From: Nemertoderma westbladi
Lineage: Eukaryota > Xenacoelomorpha > Nemertodermatida > Nemertodermatidae
Assembly (NCBI GenBank): GCA_032718475.1
Contig: JAUCBJ010002921.1
Coordinates: 1 to 29,148, forward strand
Length of the DNA stretch: 29,148 nucleotides
Direction of reading: 5' to 3'
The stretch's first letter is position 1. Each line of letters begins with the position of its first letter. Positions 10,528 through 19,761 of this stretch are shown piece after piece. The notes beneath the pieces were generated by a model. That model was given only the letters and a program-made list of their open reading frames with translations, ran no database searches and was not told the origin of the DNA. The position numbers and the translations under genes were made by a program.

Positions 10528-11680
10528 TTCGAACGGGTCTGGTTTACTTGTCCCAGAGCTGGACCCAAAGTACACTGGAACCGGTTTACTCTTTACAGAG
10601 TCGAATCGACTTGATTTTCTCATACCGGAATCGACTGGGTCCAGTTTACGTGCCATGGAGTTGGGTCGGCTCGGTTTTTTCGTCCTGGAAGCGAATGGGT
10701 CTGGTTTGCATATTCCTGAGTCAACAGGGTCCGGTTTCCCCCTCCAGGGATCGACTGGGTCCAGTTTGGTAGTCTCGAAGTCGACTGGCTTCGGTTTAGT
10801 CGTCCTGGAATCGATTTGGTCCGGTTTTCTCGTCGTGGAGACAAATCAGCACAGATTTCTCATACTGGAATCGACTGGGTCCGGTTTACTCGACCCAGAA
10901 TCGACAGGACCCGATTTAATCTTCCCGGAGTCCACTGGGTCCAGTTTGCTGGTCCCAGGGTCAAGTTGGTCTGGTTTACTCATCCCAGAGTCAACTTGGT
11001 CCAGATTATTCACCACAGAGTCGAATTGGCGCAGATTTCTCATAGTAGAATTGACTGGGTCCAGTTTACTCGACCCACAGTCAACAGGACCCGGTTTACA
11101 CGTCCCGGAGTTGGCTCGGTCCGGTTTACTGGTCCCAGAGTGAAGTTGATCCGGTTTACTCACCACGGGGTCGAGCTGATGCGGATTTCTTGTAGCAGGA
11201 TCGGCTGGGTCCAGTTTACACGTTCTGGAGTCAACTGGGTCCAGTTTAAACGTCCCGGGGACGACTAGGTCCAGTTTACACGTCCTGTGGTTGACTAGGT
11301 CCGGTTTACACGTCCCGGAATCAACTGGGTCCAGTTTACACGTCCCAAAATATACTAAGTCCGGTTTACACGTCCCGGTATCGACTGGGTCCTGTTTACA
11401 CGTCCTGGGGTCGACTGGGTCTGGTTTACACGTCCTGGGGTCAACTGGGTCCGGTTTTCACGTCCCAGGGTTGACTGGGTCCGGTTTACACGTCCCAAAA
11501 TCGACTGGGTTAGGTTTACATGGCCTGGAATCGACAGGGTCCAGTTTACACGTCACGGGGTCGACTAGGTCCAGTTTACACGTCCCGGGATCAACTGGTT
11601 CCGGTTTACACATCCCTGAATCGACTGGGTCCGGTTTACACGTCCCGAAATCGACTGGGTCCAGTTTACACGTCCCGGAT
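10528..11680. repeat. 30-bp minisatellite, about 38 copies
   Basis: The unit is 30 bp, with core GGTCCGGTTTACACGTCCC followed by GGAATCGACTG. From 10561 to 11680 the phase never slips: every unit is exactly 30 bp. Units are diverged at the left (10,528-11,160) and much more uniform at the right (11,281-11,680). Because 30 is divisible by three, several frames stay open on both strands (for example decapeptide GSGLHVPEST on plus and DPVDSGTCKP on minus). The differences between copies are mostly amino-acid changing, so I treat it as noncoding. Confidence 0.9.
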
Positions 11681-11820
11681 TCTTTGTCGATGGGGATCAT
11701 ATTGGAATGCTGCTGGTGCTCTTTAGCAATTGCCCTTTACTTCGGGGGTGCTTAGGAGAGTGTTGTACTACCATCTTTAAAGATAATATTCCACTTTACA
11801 ACATAGGGTGTGTAAATTTA

Positions 11821-12590
11821 TTATACAGTGTTAGCAGTAAGCAGTGCCAGCCAGTATAAGTAGAAATGAACAATGACTATAATCGTACGGTAACTTTCAA
11901 TGGATGGCCAATTCAATGGAATCATACTGTTGCTCAAGTTGGATTTCACACTGGGCTGTTGCAACAGAGAGGACAAGTCATGCCGCGGCAAGGCAGATTT
12001 CGTTGTTCTGCTAGCACGCAGACTAAGTCTTACCTTGGCCACAATAAGGCGGTGATCACTGGAGAAGGGTCGAAGTGTAAATGCACTACAGTACATGTAC
12101 AGGGCTCCTGTATTTCCTACGAAACAGAATATGGTCTCCCTGGGACTTGTGACCACGGGGTCCACTATGAGTCCATAGCTTTCCAGTTCACTTCTTGAAC
12201 CGGGTTCCAGCCGAAAAAAATTCATTTCCAGAGATAAAATCCTGAAGATGGACTTAGTTTCGGTTAACACTTGCTATATAGACCAAGTGAGGTAGATGAG
12301 TGATGTAGACCTGTATTAAAGTCACCCAGGAAAGTTAAGAAAACATGCTGATCCACTCCATCAGTAGCTGCTTGCAGATTGTGGAAGAAATTGCCACCTC
12401 CTCTACTGGGGCGACTGTAGTTGGAGAAGAGCACACTATGAGAACCACCTTAGTAAACTTCTTAACAAGTCTTCCAGCACATGAGACAAGTGGCTTTACT
12501 TTCACTTCTATTCATACTTTTACGGCTTTACTGGCGTACTCACTGAACTCAGACAGAAAACGCTTGAAAGGTATCTGAAACAAAACAAAA
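11821..12590 (-). pseudogene. LINE fragment: APE-type endonuclease, decayed
   Basis: Read from 12590 down. The reverse strand gives GRLVKKFTKVVLIVCSSPTT (strand with the usual YAPT-like turn), NFFHNLQAATDGVDQ, then LTFLGDFNTGL with the GDFN catalytic motif at about 12330. Near 12040 is SSDHRLIVAKVRLSLRAS, the C-terminal Asp-His element of LINE endonucleases. Stops and frame changes interrupt it (one stop after KAVKV, another break after GDFN). The downstream linker and RT are not adjacent: the next sequence is the 30-bp array. The style of the endonuclease end matches the family of the fragment at 2540-3896, so these may be halves of one disrupted copy. Confidence 0.8.
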
Positions 12591-12733
12591 CAATTTGAAA
12601 TATTTGTTTTTTTGTTAAGTAACATAATATCGTAAAGCAAATAAAAGTTACAGATTCAGTTTCACTGTAAAGTCACTCCTCTGATTCCATCTTCACATAG
12701 ATATCATTCAAGATCTGTATACGAACTCGTGTG

Positions 12734-13987
12734 GGTAGCATCCAAGGTGTACTAAATAACAGGTCATGCAGCGAGCGGATTCCGGCCGATCGTTTAGCTA
12801 TTTATGACTGTTCAAATTCCGAACGCCTGTAATTCAAGACGACAAGGGATTCTGTTCTTGAGATTTGGTATATGAGTAAAGGGAATAAAAGTCTATCAAC
12901 ATATTTTACTTTTTTTTAATTTTTTTCAATCCCGTTTCCATGGTGACGGGAATTACAATAATTTCCCATTATGACCGCCAGATAGAAATTGGGCTACTAT
13001 TTACTACTTATATAATTTTAAACAAACATGCCTGGTGGCTGTCCTTTATTTCTAATAATTGCTAACCGAAATTTAATATTCTGGAATGTCAAAATCATGC
13101 TATCACAGGTCTTGCTCTCTGATTGGACTGTTTAGTTTATTGGCAAATGTTGACTTTTAGAATTATGATTCACAATTGACGAAATATAAAATAAAATGTT
13201 GGCAATTTTAACTTATTATTTAGACTTACAAACCGAATAAAATGGTGTTTTATAGAATTGGTAGACGATTTTTTTCTAATTTTTCATTATACTTATTTTC
13301 ATGGCAACGGAAATGTAAACAAATTCAAATGTAAAATATTTTGATAGAATTTTATTTCCTTTATTCACCTACTAAATCTCCAGGGAAGAATCCATTGTCG
13401 ACTTGAAATACAAGCGCGCAAAGTTTGAACTTTACACCCGGTTACCTTGGCAACTACAAGATAAAAACTCCAGAAAGACATTTTATTTTACATTTCTATG
13501 AACCCTAGTTATCATATCCACCTAACCAAAGTTGCATAAGAGAGGTTTCTAAGAAAATATTATGAAAATAGTGTCATAAATAGGTAAACGATCGGCCCAC
13601 GTTAATTTCAGGAATCCGCTTGCTGCATGACCTGTTATTTAGTACACCTTGCGTGTTGCATGACCTGTTATTTAGTACACCTTGCGTGCTGCATGACCTG
13701 TTATTTAGTATACCTTGCGTGCTGCATGACCTGTTATTTAGTACACCTTGCGTGCTGCATGACCTGTTATTTAGTACACCTTGCGTGCTGCATGACCTGT
13801 TATTTAGTACACCTTGCGGGCTGCATGACCTGTTATTTAGTACACCTTGCGTGCTGCATGACCTGTTTAGTACACCTTGCGTGATGCATGACCTGTTATT
13901 TAGTACACCTTGCGGGCTGCATGACCTGTTATTTAGTACACCTTGCGGGCTGCATGACCTGTTATTTAATAGACCTTGGTAGCATCC
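12734..13987. mobile_element. Foldback/Mutator-like non-autonomous DNA transposon with 10-bp target duplication
   Basis: The element occupies 12744-13977 (1234 bp) and is flanked by a perfect 10-bp direct repeat GGTAGCATCC at 12734-12743 and 13978-13987. Its ends are inverted: left AAGGTGTACTAAATAACAGG and right, read in reverse, AAGGTCTATTAAATAACAGG, both continuing TCATGCAGC. The inverted homology extends inward with interruptions: TCATAAATAG near 13575 matches the reverse of 12800-12810, and about 90 bp at 12820-12911 (AATTCAAGACGACAAGGGAT) pairs with 13325-13420. No transposase is present. A 9-11-bp target duplication with long inverted ends is typical of Mutator-like and Foldback elements. 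The right arm contains an expanded 33-bp array not present in the left arm. Confidence 0.85.
13618..13977. repeat. 33-bp tandem array in one terminal inverted repeat, about 11 copies
   Basis: The unit is 33 bp, built from CTGCATGACCTGTTATTTAG and TACACCTTGCG. One unit near 13860 lacks 5 bp. Only one unit exists in the opposite arm (12744-12782), so the array arose after or apart from the arm itself. Open frames across it on both strands follow from the unit length being a multiple of three. Confidence 0.95.
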
Positions 13988-14002
13988 TAGCGCCAATGCG
14001 GC

Positions 14003-14287
14003 CTATTCGGCTAACTTCACCCTTTCGGATGATATAATCTCGTTCACTTTGCGTTGTTCTCTATTCATCGGAACTTTCATCCCAGGTTTCCTATCAGCTC
14101 GGGAACACATAAGTCTTACCATCGCCAGCACGAATCCGCGTAGACTCTTGGATGTAAGAGCTGAGGCATGACTACCACCCTCATTGTCGTATAACACGAA
14201 GCTATAATTATCCAACTCAGCTTCTGTCCTGTTACAAGCATCCAAAGCTGTTCCAACCAAGTATCCTGGCTGGCTGGACGTGTCCAA
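14003..14287 (-). CDS. Unassigned reverse-strand open frame, 94 residues
   Basis: The frame has ordinary composition and includes DACNRTEAELDNYSFVLYDN, VLAMVRLMCSRADRKPG and NREQRKVNEIISSERVKLAE. I do not recognise a family. It ends at a TAG 15 bp from the target duplication of the foldback element. It could be an exon or a remnant of an unrecognised transposon ORF, or a chance frame. No convincing splice sites or start context were found. Confidence 0.25.
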   Translation of the reverse strand: MDTSSQPGYLVGTALDACNRTEAELDNYSFVLYDNEGGSHASALTSKSLRGFVLAMVRLMCSRADRKPGMKVPMNREQRKVNEIISSERVKLAE

Positions 14288-15235
14288 CTATTGCCAATAG
14301 TGTTGGAATCCTTCATTCCTATTATAAATATTATAATAGTCTCACGCAGATGCTTAATCATTCCCCCGCCCATATCTCAGCTTTTTATCAAAGAAATCAT
14401 TCTGTGTTACAAACTGTATTTGGAATCCTTGCATGTTCAGCTTATCATCGGTTCCAACCAACAAATCACTATAAGGTTGAAGAATAACTTCGGTGTAGCT
14501 GGTGAAATAATGCCTGTCAAACAATATTGTCATTTGCCACGCGAAGGCTCAACAACTGAATGGTCTGAGCTGGCAAATCAGCTGGTCCTGGCCTGGGGTG
14601 TCTATAATAATTGTAGCAATCTGTTTCTTCAGTCAGACTGTTTTTCCTGTTAGATTTAATGTGACGGTAAAAACCTGCCATATTCAGACTTTAGATTTAA
14701 CAGCAGGACTACAGTTTGTAGTCCTGCCCTTATCTCATATTGTTGATTTTATCATACAAATGATTTTGCTATATTGGGGAATCTGCAATAATTCATTAAT
14801 ATATTTTGTAAATATTGCGCTCAATTATTAATAATTATTTTAGATATATTTGATAGAATAAGTTCAGTTGCCTGATTCTGGTTATACATTATTATAGTCT
14901 GCGGTTGCAGAATGTAGCCGACAGTTTCAGTAATGGAATATCCCTGTGGTAAGTTTTGAGATGTAATACAAATAGTTTCGACGTATTGTATTACTACTGT
15001 ACATTATGTATTTAGCGTCGTGTAGGCATTGTACATCAATATTTATAAACACAGGTATTTATCAACCGGTCACGTCTACTAGATCGCCTAGAATCCGCGG
15101 ATCCAATTACGGATCCGCCCGTTACTATACATTACAGTATATGGTATCCGACGAATTCAAGTGAATCACCGATCCAATAAAATCATTACGGCCTACATGC
15201 AATTAGGACAGAACCACGGAAGTACACTACTACTA
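14288..15235. other. Noncoding stretch with dispersed repeat and a perfect hairpin
   Basis: There is no gene. The stretch from about 14418 to 14520 (TTTGGAATCCTTGCATG, then AAGGTTGAAGAATAACT) is shared with 23120-23205. At 14703-14727 there is a perfect 10-bp stem (GCAGGACTAC/GTAGTCCTGC) with a 5-nt loop. The last 170 bp may be 3' untranslated sequence of the LINE at 15236. Confidence 0.6.
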
Positions 15236-16020
15236 CTAGGTCGAGCGAACTCGGACAGTGGAAATGAGATCCTTCCAGGCTTCCCGATTCTCCATAGTTG
15301 TCGCAATTTCGTTTCTCCCTAGTTCAGTATCCCTTTCAAGTTGATCTATATATGTTATGGCCGGTCGTCCACGACTACGCTTTCCATGAGTTGGTTGCCA
15401 GAAAAGTAGATCTGGTATGACCTCGTCTTTACTTCGCCAGCAGTGCCCACTGAATCTTAATCTGCGTTCACGGAGGGTGGTTGATAGAGGTGGTATTGTA
15501 CCATAAAGCTCGGCGTTTGTCATGTGTTGTCTCCAGCTGATGTTTAGGGCTGCCCTTAGTAGTCTTGTGTAGCAACCATCAATTCGTTGTTCAAGTGATT
15601 TAGTCAGTGTCCAGGTCTCACCCCCGTATAAAAATACACTTTCCACTGTGGCTCGAAATAACTTAGTCTTCAGGTGCCTGGAGAGATCTGATTTCCAGAT
15701 GGTATCCATTTTTGATAGAGCTACCCAAGCCTTTGCTTTCCTAACTTCTATGTCCTTTTTGCTAGTCTCTATCCATGATCCAAGGTACTGGAAGTCGTCG
15801 ACCTTCCTTAGTTGATTATTATCAATGTTTGTCAAGTTTCCATCAACATTAAAGGTCATGAATTCGGTCTTGGTAGCATTTATATGCAATCCAACCTCCT
15901 TAGCAGCCCTCTCCACTTTATTCAGTAGAATATGTTCATCTGTTAGCGTATTAGAGAGCAGGGCGGATGTCATCCGCAAAGTCGGTGTCTGTGACTAGTT
16001 GCCGGATATCTACTACTTCT
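15236..16020 (-). pseudogene. LINE fragment: C-terminal half of reverse transcriptase
   Basis: On the reverse strand there is a 247-residue open frame. The palm motif DTDFADDI is at about 15990-15965. Then come LHINATKTEFMTFNVDG, DFQYLGSWIETSKKDI and KAKAWVALSKMDTIWKSDL, then the thumb LKTKLFRATVESVFLYGGET with TWTLT. The C-terminal block is LDGCYTRLLR-like (here RIDGCYTRLLRAALNISW), RRLRFSGHCWR and GKRSRGRPAITYIDQLERDT, ending at a TAG at 15236-15238. An extra base (about 15964, GGCGG on plus) directly after FADDI shifts the frame, and everything 5' of the palm is missing. It is the best preserved LINE piece here. The 5' truncation is typical of target-primed reverse transcription. Confidence 0.9.
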
Positions 16021-16459
16021 GCGTTCTTAGAGTGTGAATCAATGTCTTATTAAAATTATTATAATGTATATTATAAGTAGATACTGAGACTTTTATATAA
16101 TGTTTTGTTTAAAGGCTGGTAACTTGCTCTTACCCCAACAGGACAGGTAATACTAAGAGGTGGGTCGTTGGATGTGCCATGGATGTAAGAGGCGATTCAA
16201 TCAGTTACACTGCCGTACATATAATATTACCCAACCCTCTTTGTTAAACTCTAAACAATACTAAAATAACCAAATTTATTTTTACATTGATTATATTCTC
16301 TGATTGTGTCCGACATACAATTTATTCGTGTGAGAAAAATATGTTACACTAAACCCTATGGGGTCAGATCATCATCAATAAAATTTTGTTTGCCCCTCGA
16401 CCCCCAAATGTACCTCCAATTGCAATAACATTTCAATTTATTTTAATATATTTTTGCAG
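16021..16459. other. Noncoding stretch upstream of the first ankyrin exon
   Basis: AT-rich sequence with no recognised gene. It ends in a polypyrimidine run and TTTTTGCAG acceptor at 16451-16459. No promoter element is convincing, so the gene's true start is probably further left or in an unrecognised small exon. Confidence 0.5.
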
Positions 16460-16604
16460 CTTCTGAAATATTAATGAAGATGATTAAGGAAGGATCACTT
16501 TTAACTGATATTAAAGAATTCTTTGAAAATACGAACTTTGATATTAATGACTCTGTGGATAAAAGGGGTTTAACTGCGTTGCATTTGGCGGTCTTTGCGA
16601 ACAG
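16460..16604 (+). CDS. Ankyrin-repeat gene, exon 1 of those visible
   Basis: The acceptor TTTTTGCAG and donor AACAG|GTGAAC bound 145 nt. The frame enters with two bases left over and reads ILMKMIKEGSLLTDIKEFFE, then a first ankyrin motif with DKRGLTALHLAVFAN. It ends in phase 2 (AG), and joining to exon 2 restores Arg and completes the repeat: AVFANRLDLVNYLLTLGA has exact ankyrin spacing. Ankyrin repeats are protein-binding helix-loop-helix units, so the product is an interaction or adaptor protein, mostly intracellular. In-frame ATG codons at 16474 and 16480 could be starts if upstream exons are untranslated, but the acceptor implies at least one exon further 5'. The family cannot be named. 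Confidence 0.85.
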
Positions 16605-16795
16605 GTGAACACAATAAATACAATTGCTACGAATCTGACAAAATTGGTCACTTCAGAATACTGTGTTCTACCCGTACATTAATTTTGGAATTTATATTTA
16701 TTGTAGAATTGTTATTGGCTATGTAACACTTGTTTTGGTTATGTTTTTTAGCTATTGGTTTGGCATTCTGCTAAACTAAGCTTGGCGAAGAGTCA

Positions 16796-17160
16796 GTTAA
16801 CATCAGAGGCGTAGCGAGGGCGGGGGAAGGGGGGGGGATGTTCCCCCGGGCGCACTCACCCAGGGGCGCTGAAATGTCAGGTAATTCTTGTAAAAAATTT
16901 GACAAATCAGTGAAAAGTCAGGGATTGTGATATGTGTCATAAGCGAAAATGTGGAAAAATTTTTCTCTTCTCTCTTCCCTCGCCAATCAATATATTATAA
17001 GTGCACTTTCTGTATATCAAACTTGTGTATAATAGGATATATAATATTTAAGAAAAAACATCATAAATGAAAAGTTTAAATTATTGAATGTTAGGGGTAT
17101 CCGTATCTCAGCTTCATTCCCCTGGGCGCCTGAAGGGCTCGCTACGCCTCTGGTTAACAC
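16796..17160. mobile_element. hAT-type MITE with 8-bp target duplication
   Basis: The left terminus CAGAGGCGTAGCGAGGG starts at 16804 and is mirrored by CTCGCTACGCCTCTG ending at 17152, so the element is 349 bp. The flanks GTTAACAT (16796-16803) and GTTAACAC (17153-17160) match at 7 of 8 bases. A CAGRGG-type end with an 8-bp target duplication is characteristic of hAT transposons. The interior (including a 10-G run at 16829-16838) has no transposase, so it is non-autonomous. It lies in intron 1 of the ankyrin gene. Confidence 0.88.
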
Positions 17161-17868
17161 GGTACAGGTACGGTACATGAACTATAAACGCTGCAAGGGT
17201 TGCGTGAAACGAACCTGCCCGTTTCTTCGTCGTTTCTTAGACCATGCTATAAATATGGGGCGCCATCTAGTGGCACGCAATAGAATTGTGCAATACCAGG
17301 TAGTAGGTGAATGTTTGTCTATAATTATGGTTATCTAACAATATGTGTTCCCTAAAACGTATCATTAGGTCCTGCAGCAGCGTTAGGCCATAACTACGAA
17401 AAATATCGAAACCGACGGCAACTGCTGAGTATATAGTCAAATCAGTACTCTGTCAACTCGACGCCATTGATGCGCAGTGCCCCGCAAACCTAAACTGAAT
17501 CAGCGAGTTTTCGCGCCCACCCCCTCGAACTTACACGTCCGGTGTCAGTCCTGCCCGCTATCCTCGACAAGTCACTACTGTACTGTACTGTTATTACTCC
17601 AGCAACTCGTCTCTATTACAAGCCGAGTTAATTTCGCTCGTCCTGTACATATCGGCACAAAAGTGTAACTTAAAAGATTTCACTACCGGTACTGAACAAC
17701 ATCTGGTACATATTGTGTTCAATGATGTTCGAAACCAGGTGGTTTGTAGCAATGTATAGGCAGGTTCGTTATAATGTACACACATACGTGAATAACAGTC
17801 GAGGTGCGATCGATAAATTGAGCGAGTGAGAGCCGGTTCCAGGATGAAGGTTCGTAAAGTTCGATTAC

Positions 17869-17930
17869 GGGAAAGGAGCAGGTTACAGTGGTACGTTATT
17901 CTAACCAAAATAATAAACAAGAATCAATAG
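17869..17930 (+). repeat. Dispersed repeat, copy 1
   Basis: GGGAAAGGAGCAGGTTACAG followed by TGG and TCTAACCAAAATAATAAAC. Related copies are at 18488-18549 (reverse), 25077-25118 (same strand) and 27410-27458 (reverse). This copy lies about 100 bp upstream of exon 2. Confidence 0.85.
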
Positions 17931-18029
17931 CGCAGGTTACCGGTGCTGTAAGCTGTTATGTGAACTTTTATCGGATATTCGTCCCATTCGGGCCTTATTT
18001 TGTAGGTTATTGTTTATCTCATTTTTCAG

Positions 18030-18314
18030 GTTGGATTTGGTTAATTATTTGCTAACTTTGGGTGCGAATGTTAACTGCAAGGATTCCTTATCCCAAACTC
18101 CGCTCCACATTGGTGCGAAATACGGTAGTCTGGAAGCGATCGCTTACTTATTGGACGCAGGACTGGACCTCGATATAGAGTCAGTTACCACGACAACAAT
18201 ACAATACAAATCTTCGGAGTTTGTTTTTCAGAATACCCCACTCCACCTAGCGGTTGAACATTGTAACGTTGATTGCGCGGAGCTGTTGCTACAACATGGA
18301 GCTGAACCTAACAG
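18030..18314 (+). CDS. Ankyrin-repeat gene, exon 2
   Basis: The acceptor ATTTTTCAG (ends 18029) and donor AACAG|GTAATT give 285 nt, entering with one base to complete Arg and leaving in phase 2. It encodes the end of repeat 1 (LDLVNYLLTLGANVNCKD), repeat 2 (SQTPLHIGAKYGSLEAIAYL then LDAGLDLD) and repeat 3 (NTPLHLAVEHCNVDCAELLL then QHGAEPNR). Between repeats 2 and 3 is an atypical 16-residue insert (SVTTTTIQYKSSEFVF region, 18183-18230) bounded by a GTTACC and a TTTGTTTTTCAG, which may be a 48-nt facultative intron. The exon is flanked by inverted copies of a dispersed repeat. Confidence 0.92.
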
Positions 18315-18383
18315 GTAATTTATTATAGAGCTTCACAAAATTCAAATAACTGTTGAAAGAAAACACCCTGGAAACGCATATTT

Positions 18384-18549
18384 GGGGGGGGGGGGGGTGA
18401 CTCTGGACGCAATGAAAATTCATCACTCTCCAGGGGAAATAGTCGCAAATAACAGCTGATTACTCCCCAAATTATAACTTACCTGTGCTACTGATTATCG
18501 TTTATTGTTTTGGTTAGAATATCGTGCCACTGTAACATGCTCCTTTCAC
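18384..18549 (-). repeat. Poly-G run plus dispersed repeat, copy 2 (reverse)
   Basis: A run of 14 G at 18384-18397 is followed by TCTCCAGGGGAAATAGTCGC. Then 18488-18549, read in reverse, gives GTGAAAGGAGCATGTTACAG and TTCTAACCAAAACAATAAAC, about 85-90% like the copy at 17869. The left part also resembles 27348-27395 (CGCAAATAAC core), so the repeat is longer than the best-conserved 60 bp. Confidence 0.8.
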
Positions 18550-18745
18550 TTAATTGATAATTTAACATTGATGGAATATTTTACACCCTCTGTCTCGGTG
18601 AACGGTCGCCCTACGACATCGAATGTCATAAACCTATTAAACTACAAAGTCTCAACTAAAAATATAAAATTTTTTTAATTATATTTTTTGCCATTTTATG
18701 TCTGATTTGTTCATCCGCCGTACCCATTCGCTCCCATTTCAACAG

Positions 18746-18920
18746 ATATTACCCGGGATTGGGCTACGAGATTCATCTGGTTGACCGAACGAACGTTGAA
18801 TGCTTTCGACTGCTTCTTCAACACGGAGCCAATCAGAACGCCTGTAATGACGAAGGTTGTTCCCCGCTCCACCTAGCGGCTATTCATGGAAACATCGATT
18901 TTGCACGAATATTGATTGAA
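18746..18920 (+). CDS. Ankyrin-repeat gene, exon 3
   Basis: The acceptor CATTTCAACAG (ends 18745) and donor ATTGAA|GTGAGT give 175 nt. The first base completes Arg with exon 2, and it ends in phase 0. It reads YYPGLGYEIHLVDRTNVECF, RLLLQHGANQN, then CNDEGCSPLHLAAIHGNIDF and ARILIE. The second motif is a near-consensus ankyrin repeat; the first is degenerate but retains the LLLQHGA turn. Joining to exon 4 yields ILIEHNANID, again with correct spacing. The donor GTGAGT is close to consensus. Confidence 0.92.
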
Positions 18921-18987
18921 GTGAGTCCTACAGTAGTAATGTAATTATCCATTCTTCTGGATCTACTGTTTCCTGGGAAAGGGTGGT

Positions 18988-19082
18988 GGGGGGGGGGGGG
19001 GGGGGGGATAGTACTATATCACTGGAGCTCTGCTCGGGTTCCTGCAGCTATTATTAGTTTGTTTGTTTGTTTGTTTGTTTTT
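18988..19082. repeat. 20-G homopolymer and GTTT microsatellite
   Basis: G20 lies at 18988-19007, and about six GTTT units lie at 19057-19082. The G run could form a quadruplex. Confidence 0.95.
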
Positions 19083-19761
19083 GGCTAACTAGCTGGCTGG
19101 GTTTGTGGCAGGAATGTTTGAACGCTAATAAGTCGGTCAATCATGGATGAAATGGAACCAAACTTGGTGTACACGTAGTCTATCAAAAGTTTAGAAATAA
19201 TTCTACACACAGACAGACTTCTATAGAGACTCAATCAGACTCAATCTGCCGCTAGGGGGCGAATCGACAGAAACGTAAAAATAGCTGTAATTATAGAACC
19301 AACCAACAGATTCATCTGAAATTTTGTAGAAGTACCATACGAACATTGCTTAATTATAAATTTTATATACAGACAGACTTTTACAGTTCCTCTGTCTGCT
19401 TCTAGGGGGTTAATTGTCTGAGCTCCAGTTCATCCTGCTTCTTAGCACGGTTTAATTATTCACAGTAACACATGACTAGTTATGTAATGTAATGTAGATA
19501 TACCGCTGATATTTTAGAAAACATCAGCAACGACTTCCAAGTTAAACTTATCTTACAATATTAATCATTTCGCACTTCTTCCTTTGGATCTGCACTCCTT
19601 TCGCATTCTTACCTCGCAACACTCTTATCAAGAATGTGGTACCGTTTAAACGTGTGTCTATAGTAAGGCAGTGATCTAATTGAGAATGAATTGGAGTTAA
19701 CAGCTGTTAATGCAACTGTAATAAATAATATATAAATATTGTTTTGTTCAAAAAATAGAAA

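Larger units (their letters stand above)
16605..18029 (+). other. Intron 1 of the ankyrin gene
   Basis: This is a GT-AG intron of 1425 bp. It contains the hAT-type MITE at 16804-17152 and one copy of a dispersed repeat at 17869-17930. Open frames at 17084-17338 and 17594-17920 show no family features and are taken as chance. Confidence 0.8.

Noticed and set aside
10508-11755. Plus- and minus-strand repeat proteins (211, 154, 106 and 80 residues)
   Set aside because: These are overlapping frames of the 30-bp minisatellite. Several frames are open at once on both strands, and copy differences are not synonymous-biased.
12345-12578. A 77-residue plus-strand ORF
   Set aside because: It is antisense to a recognisable LINE endonuclease containing GDFN.
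13574-13996. 140- and 120-residue repeat proteins, or a CRISPR-like array of 33-bp repeats
   Set aside because: The repeats are directly adjacent with no spacers, and they belong to the arm of a DNA transposon.
14116-14373. An 85-residue reverse ORF overlapping the unassigned frame
   Set aside because: Low similarity to anything known. It overlaps a slightly better frame, and there is no way to choose it.
17084-17338. An 84-residue ORF in intron 1
   Set aside because: It starts inside the MITE and runs out of it, with no domain or splice support.
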